From the NCBI GenBank assembly GCA_900756765.1, contig CAAELE010000027.1:1-8292 (forward strand): a stretch of 8,292 nt of DNA. The letters run 5' to 3'. The notes beneath the pieces are model-generated. The model searched no databases, was not told the DNA's origin, and was given only the letters and a program-made list of their open reading frames with translations. The position numbers and the translations under genes were made by a program. This document shows positions 5,069 to 8,292 of this stretch, piece by piece (positions within the stretch are counted from its first letter, which is position 1; each line of letters starts with the position of its first letter). This stretch comes from an uncultured Collinsella sp. (GTDB taxonomy: Bacteria > Actinomycetota > Coriobacteriia > Coriobacteriales > Coriobacteriaceae).

Positions 5069-5076
5069 CTCGGTTT

Positions 5077-5083
5077 GAGGAGG
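5077..5083 (+). promoter_or_regulatory. Ribosome binding site of the winged-helix gene, decides the start
   Basis: GAGGAGG, 5 bases before ATG at 5089, is near ideal. It excludes the TTG at 4978 that would add 37 residues. Confidence 0.85.
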
Positions 5084-5088
5084 CTGCC

Positions 5089-5427
5089 ATGGCTGGCAAG
5101 GGTCGTGCGAGTGTCAACGATATGAAGCGTGTCGAGGTGCAGGTGCTGATGGAGATCGCACAGCTGTCCGAAGACAACGGCGGATTTTATGGCTTTTCGC
5201 GCAAGACGCTTGCCGAGCGTGTGGGGGTGTCTCCGTATCGCGCCCGCGCGGCAATTGAACGCTTGGAATCCGAAGACATCATTGAGGTCGTCTCGCGCTA
5301 CAGCGACGACGGCGGCCAGCTCGCAAATGGTATTTGTCTCACGGAGCGTGGTGAGTGGTATCTAGAGGGCGTCCGTGCCGGCATGCTCGTGCGGGATTTG
5401 ATCAAGGACGAAGTCGCCGATCGATAA
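5089..5427 (+). CDS. Small winged helix-turn-helix DNA-binding protein
   Basis: This 112-residue protein is probably a transcription regulator. Residues 14-27 form a first helix (KRVEVQVLMEIAQL). The helix-turn-helix spans about 36-60 (SRKTLAERVGVSPYRARAAIERLE), with the recognition helix near 48-60. Residues 64-85 make the wing: IEVVSRYSDDGGQLANGICL. A basic/acidic C-terminal tail of about 25 residues may serve dimerisation. The GG-Q-x-N wing resembles small HTH_36-like regulators and replication-associated winged helices; I cannot name a target. No ligand or metal site is visible. It has its own promoter, a structured leader and a terminator, so it is a single-gene unit lying before pyrG. 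It might act locally, but nothing in the sequence proves that. Confidence 0.82.
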   Translation: MAGKGRASVNDMKRVEVQVLMEIAQLSEDNGGFYGFSRKTLAERVGVSPYRARAAIERLESEDIIEVVSRYSDDGGQLANGICLTERGEWYLEGVRAGMLVRDLIKDEVADR

Positions 5428-5451
5428 CAACGCGCATTCATAGTTGAAACG

Positions 5452-5480
5452 ACGCCGCCTGGGCAACCGGACGGCGTTTT
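5452..5480 (+). terminator. Intrinsic terminator of the winged-helix gene
   Basis: ACGCCG at 5452-5457 pairs with CGGCGT at 5472-5477. CC/GG pairs extend the stem inward around a bulged A, and TTTTGTTT follows. It starts 24 bases after the stop codon and separates this gene from pyrG. Confidence 0.82.
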
Positions 5481-5518
5481 GTTTCGAGATGGAGAAATGC
5501 TATTGCGCGTAAGAAAAA

Positions 5519-5550
5519 TTGCGTGCGGCGCGCGTCGCGAGTATTACAAT
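5519..5550 (+). promoter_or_regulatory. pyrG promoter candidate
   Basis: TTGCGT at 5519-5524 could be a -35 box, with TATTAC at 5542-5547 (17-base spacing) or TACAAT at 5545-5550 (20-base spacing) as the -10. The second hexamer is nearer consensus but the spacing is long. The region lies after the preceding terminator and before pyrG, where a promoter is expected. Confidence 0.5.
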
Positions 5551-5555
5551 GAAGA

Positions 5556-5587
5556 CCCGTAAGATGTGTATGGACAACTTCTACGGG
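5556..5587 (+). promoter_or_regulatory. Hairpin in the pyrG leader
   Basis: CCCGTA at 5556-5561 pairs with TACGGG at 5582-5587, probably beginning right at the transcript's 5' end. There is no following U-run, so it is not an attenuator of the Bacillus pyrG kind. It ends 18 bases before the ATG and may stabilise the 5' end. Confidence 0.35.
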
Positions 5588-5605
5588 AAGCGCAGGTAAC
5601 TCAAT

Positions 5606-7267
5606 ATGACCAAGCATGTGTTCGTGACCGGCGGCGTGGTTTCGTCTCTGGGCAAGGGTATTACCGCGGCCTCGCTGGGCCGCCTACTCAAGTCGCGCGG
5701 CTACAAGGTAACGATGCAAAAGGCCGACCCGTATCTGAACGTCGACCCCGGCACCATGAGCCCGTTCCAGCATGGCGAGGTCTTTGTGACCGAGGACGGC
5801 TACGAGTCCGATCTAGACCTGGGCCATTACGAGCGCTTTATTGACGAGAACCTGACCCGCGATTCCAACTTTACGACTGGTGCCATCTATAAGAGCCTGA
5901 TCGCCCGTGAACGTCGCGGTGACTTTTTGGGCGGCACCGTGCAGGTGATTCCGCACGTCACGAATGCCATTAAGGATAAGTTCCGTCGTATTGAGGAGCA
6001 GACCGGCTCCGACGTGGTCATCACTGAGTTGGGCGGCACCATCGGCGACATCGAGTCGCAGCCGTTTGTCGAGGCCATTCGCCAGTATCGCAAGGAGGCC
6101 GGCCCCGAGAACGTCTGCTACATCCACGTGTCGCTCGTTCCCTATATCGCCGCCGCCCACGAAGTCAAGACCAAGCCGACACAGCACTCCGTCAAGGAGC
6201 TCCGCAGCTTTGGTATCCAGCCCGATATTATCGTTCTGCGCTCCGACCACCATATCGACGATGCCATCCGCGGCAAGATCGCAAGCTTCTGCGACGTCGA
6301 CACCGACTGTGTCTTTACCAACGAGGACTGCGCGAGCATCTACGATGTTCCGCAGCTGCTCGCCGAGCAGGACTTTGACCTGCGCATTTGCGAGCGCCTG
6401 GGTCTGGACCCGCGTGAGCGAGACATGAGCGAGTGGAACGAGTTCCTGCGCAAGCAGAATCACGCCAACCATCACGCCGACAAGGTGAAGATCGCCGTCG
6501 TGGGCAAGTACACGCAGCTGCCCGATGCGTACCTGTCGGTTATCGAGGCCCTGCACCATGCGGGCGTCTTCTACGATCGCCATGTGGACGTCCAACTGGT
6601 CGACGGCGAGAGTCTCGATGAGCAGAACGTCTCCGAGGTCCTGGGTGACGCCTCGGGCATCTTGGTCCCTGGCGGCTTTGGCAAGCGCGCCCTGGAGGGC
6701 AAGATTCTCGCGGCTGAGTTTGCCCGTGAGCACAAGATTCCGTATCTGGGCATTTGCCTGGGTATGCAGGTTGCCGTGTGCGAGTTCGCCCGCAACGTGG
6801 TCGGCCTTGCCGGCGCCAGCTCTTCCGAGTTCGATCCGGACGGCCCGTATAGTGTCATCGACCTGATGAGCTCGCAGGAGGACGTGACCGAGAAGGGCGG
6901 CACCATGCGCCTGGGCGCCTATCCGTGCAAGCTCGCCGCCGATACCCTCGCGCGCGAGGCATACGGCGAGGAGCTCGTCTACGAGCGTCACCGTCACCGC
7001 TTTGAGTTCAACAACGCCTTCCGCGACCAGCTCGAGGACGCCGGTCTGGTTATCTCGGGTCTTTCGCCCGACGAGCGTCTGGTCGAGATGGTCGAGCTGC
7101 CGCGCGACGTACATCCGTGGTATGTGGCCACCCAGGCTCATCCCGAGTTCAAGAGCCGTCCGACCAACCCGCAGCCGCTGTTCCGCGAGTTCGTGCGCGC
7201 CTCGATCGGCCAGCACGAGGGTGTTGACCGTCTGCAGGTGACGCCCAAGAACCTCGCTACGGACTAA
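5606..7267 (+). CDS. pyrG: CTP synthase
   Basis: This 553-residue cytoplasmic enzyme makes CTP from UTP, ATP and glutamine, the last step of pyrimidine nucleotide synthesis. The N-terminal synthetase domain (about 1-270) opens MTKHVFVTGGVVSSLGKG with the ATP-binding loop at 9-18 and carries GGTIGDIE at 143-150. A linker leads to the class I glutamine amidotransferase domain (about 295-540), with nucleophile Cys384 in GICLGMQ and the His512/Glu514 pair in AHPEF, so the catalytic triad is complete. Length is typical (about 535-555). The start follows a weak AGG 9 bases upstream, but homology starts at MTKH, which fixes it. The gene follows its own promoter and runs into xerD after 2 bases, suggesting one transcript. 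The final ~25 residues are a short poorly conserved tail. Confidence 0.98.
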   Translation: MTKHVFVTGGVVSSLGKGITAASLGRLLKSRGYKVTMQKADPYLNVDPGTMSPFQHGEVFVTEDGYESDLDLGHYERFIDENLTRDSNFTTGAIYKSLIARERRGDFLGGTVQVIPHVTNAIKDKFRRIEEQTGSDVVITELGGTIGDIESQPFVEAIRQYRKEAGPENVCYIHVSLVPYIAAAHEVKTKPTQHSVKELRSFGIQPDIIVLRSDHHIDDAIRGKIASFCDVDTDCVFTNEDCASIYDVPQLLAEQDFDLRICERLGLDPRERDMSEWNEFLRKQNHANHHADKVKIAVVGKYTQLPDAYLSVIEALHHAGVFYDRHVDVQLVDGESLDEQNVSEVLGDASGILVPGGFGKRALEGKILAAEFAREHKIPYLGICLGMQVAVCEFARNVVGLAGASSSEFDPDGPYSVIDLMSSQEDVTEKGGTMRLGAYPCKLAADTLAREAYGEELVYERHRHRFEFNNAFRDQLEDAGLVISGLSPDERLVEMVELPRDVHPWYVATQAHPEFKSRPTNPQPLFREFVRASIGQHEGVDRLQVTPKNLATD

Positions 7268-7269
7268 GG

Positions 7270-8211
7270 GTGCCGGAGAACCAAGAACATACCGAAGCTA
7301 CTCCCTCGTCGCTCGCTGTGGTGGCGGGGGAGTATCTCGATTACCTTGCGGTCGAGCGGGGTTTGGCGCGCAATACGATTGCTGCCTACCGTCGTGACCT
7401 GACGACGTACTGCGCCTATCTGGAGCGGGCGGGCATTGTGTCTTTTGAAGAGGTGACCCGTCAGGTCGTGGAGGACTTTGTTGCCGATCGCCGCGACGGA
7501 GGCTATTCCGACGCCTCGGTGGAGCGCGCGCTTGCTGCCGTGAAGGGCCTGCATGCCTTTTTGGTGCGCGATGGGGCCGTGGCCCAAAACCCGACGGCGG
7601 CGTTGCGCCTGCCCAAAAAGGCAGATCGCCTGCCGGAATACCTTTCGGTGGAGGACGTCTCGGCACTGCTGGATCAAGACTTTCCCGAGGGCGAGATGGG
7701 ACTGCGCGATCACGCCATCTTGGAAGTGCTTTACGGTTGCGGCTTGCGCGTGAGTGAGCTGGTTGGGCTCGATGTGGGCGATATCCATATCGACGACGGG
7801 TTTGTCCTGGTGCGCGGTAAGGGCTCCAAGGAGCGTCTGGCCCCGTTGGTGGGAAGCGCGGCGCGTGCCCTGACACACTATCTAGGTGACGGGCGCACTC
7901 TCCTGGCCGCCCATGCTCACGGGACGGAGACCTCGGCGGTCTTTTTAAATAAGAACGGACGTCGCCTGTCGCGTCAGGCCGTGCATGCGATATGCGAGCG
8001 GTATGGGCGCCAGGTGGGGCTGGTGGGGCTCCATCCCCATACCTTGCGCCACTCCTTTGCCACCCATATGCTCGCGGGCGGTGCCGACCTGCGTGTGCTA
8101 CAGGAGATTTTGGGCCATGCCGATATTTCGACCACGCAGGTCTACACGCATGTCGACCGCACGCAACTGACCGAGGTCTATCTGGCGGCGCATCCGCTGG
8201 CACAGCGCTAG
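7270..8211 (+). CDS. xerD: Site-specific tyrosine recombinase XerD
   Basis: This 313-residue recombinase is expected to resolve chromosome dimers at the dif site with a XerC partner. The N-terminal SAM-like core-binding domain spans about 17-105 (EYLDYLAVERGLARNTIAAY). The catalytic domain carries every active residue: Arg160 in GCGLRVSEL, Lys184 in VRGKGSKE, His257-x-x-Arg260 in HTLRH, His283 in LGHADIS and nucleophile Tyr292 in TTQVYTH. The C-terminal tail is short. The GTG start 2 bases after the pyrG stop has no separate ribosome site beyond the overlapping TAAGGG, so translation is probably coupled to pyrG; GTG codons at 7318 or 7321 are alternatives but would trim the N-terminus. XerC, or a phage-type integrase, is the alternative name, but the absence of phage genes and fusion to a housekeeping transcript favour XerD. 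Confidence 0.9.
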   Translation: MPENQEHTEATPSSLAVVAGEYLDYLAVERGLARNTIAAYRRDLTTYCAYLERAGIVSFEEVTRQVVEDFVADRRDGGYSDASVERALAAVKGLHAFLVRDGAVAQNPTAALRLPKKADRLPEYLSVEDVSALLDQDFPEGEMGLRDHAILEVLYGCGLRVSELVGLDVGDIHIDDGFVLVRGKGSKERLAPLVGSAARALTHYLGDGRTLLAAHAHGTETSAVFLNKNGRRLSRQAVHAICERYGRQVGLVGLHPHTLRHSFATHMLAGGADLRVLQEILGHADISTTQVYTHVDRTQLTEVYLAAHPLAQR

Positions 8212-8292
8212 CACCTCGCTGACCTGCATATTTATAAATATTAAAGGGGACGGGCCCCAGATTGCCGAGACGCACTTTTGCGCGCATGGGCA
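8212..8292. other. End of window after xerD, no supported gene
   Basis: Eighty-one bases with no convincing terminator or coding start. An ATG at 8286 lacks a ribosome site and has only two codons before the edge, so I do not call a gene. A short GGGG/CCCC stem (8246-8249, 8255-8258) is too weak to be a terminator. Confidence 0.6.
8228..8241. repeat. 14-bp perfect AT palindrome after xerD
   Basis: ATATTTATAAATAT is its own reverse complement and consists only of A and T in an otherwise GC-rich sequence. It begins 17 bases after the xerD stop codon. It could be a protein-binding site, a promoter part for a downstream gene, or a repeat-element edge, since an AAAGGGG motif follows two bases later. 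Confidence 0.5.

Noticed and set aside
4978..5088. N-terminal extension of the winged-helix gene from TTG
   Set aside because: The near-ideal GAGGAGG at 5077-5083 points to ATG 5089; the extension is rich in Gly, Ala and Pro and covers hairpin-forming leader sequence.
5551..5605. Bacillus-type pyrG attenuation by reiterative transcription
   Set aside because: The likely transcript start does not have the GGGC initial sequence, and no terminator lies in the leader.
5813..7216. 467-codon open frame on the minus strand opposite pyrG
   Set aside because: Same mirror effect; no ribosome site or motifs, and pyrG is unambiguous.
7298..8287. 329-codon minus-strand frame opposite xerD
   Set aside because: Its product is an Arg/Pro/Ala-rich shadow; xerD on the plus strand carries all catalytic residues. 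The minus-strand ATG at 8287 has no ribosome site that can be judged inside the window.
8286..8292. Start of a new plus-strand gene at the window edge
   Set aside because: An ATG is present but no ribosome site precedes it and only two codons are visible.

Overview
The window reads as chromosome of a GC-rich Gram-positive gut actinobacterium. Coriobacteriia, and most probably Collinsella, is my inference from gene content, codon choice (Arg almost always CGC/CGT, many GCC/CTG/ATC codons), strong purine-rich ribosome sites and U-tailed terminators. All supported genes lie on the plus strand. I see no rRNA, tRNA, CRISPR array or complete insertion sequence.

Region 1 (1-2825) is an arginine deiminase (ADI) cluster: the last codons of arcA including its catalytic Cys, complete arcB (catabolic ornithine carbamoyltransferase), and a DcuC/YfcC-type membrane carrier that I infer is the arginine/ornithine exchanger (ArcD role). 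Together they would import arginine, deiminate it, split citrulline to ornithine and carbamoyl phosphate, and export ornithine. Carbamate kinase, the ATP-yielding step, is not in the visible part. RNA structure punctuates the cluster: two hairpins between arcA and arcB, and a strong terminator between arcB and the carrier gene, followed by a structured leader holding a possible 16-codon peptide.

Region 2 (2826-3357) is 532 bases without an intact gene but crowded with inverted repeats: two mutually exclusive stems, a GC-rich terminator-like stem, a perfect 12-bp hairpin, a 98-base nested hairpin, and a 23-bp inverted repeat. Inside it is a short stretch resembling the first ~20 codons of the carrier gene with a frame slip, possibly a relic of a second copy. 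This is the least explained part of the window.

Region 3 (3313-5484) has a DUF1846 gene of unknown function with its own promoter and terminator, then a 112-residue winged-helix protein with a structured leader and its own terminator.

Region 4 (5519-8211) is pyrG (CTP synthase) followed after 2 bases by xerD (tyrosine recombinase), probably co-transcribed. The final 81 bases hold an AT-rich palindrome and a motif that recurs in region 2. No new multi-gene system is evident; the novelty candidates are the intergenic RNA/DNA structures and the two unassigned genes.
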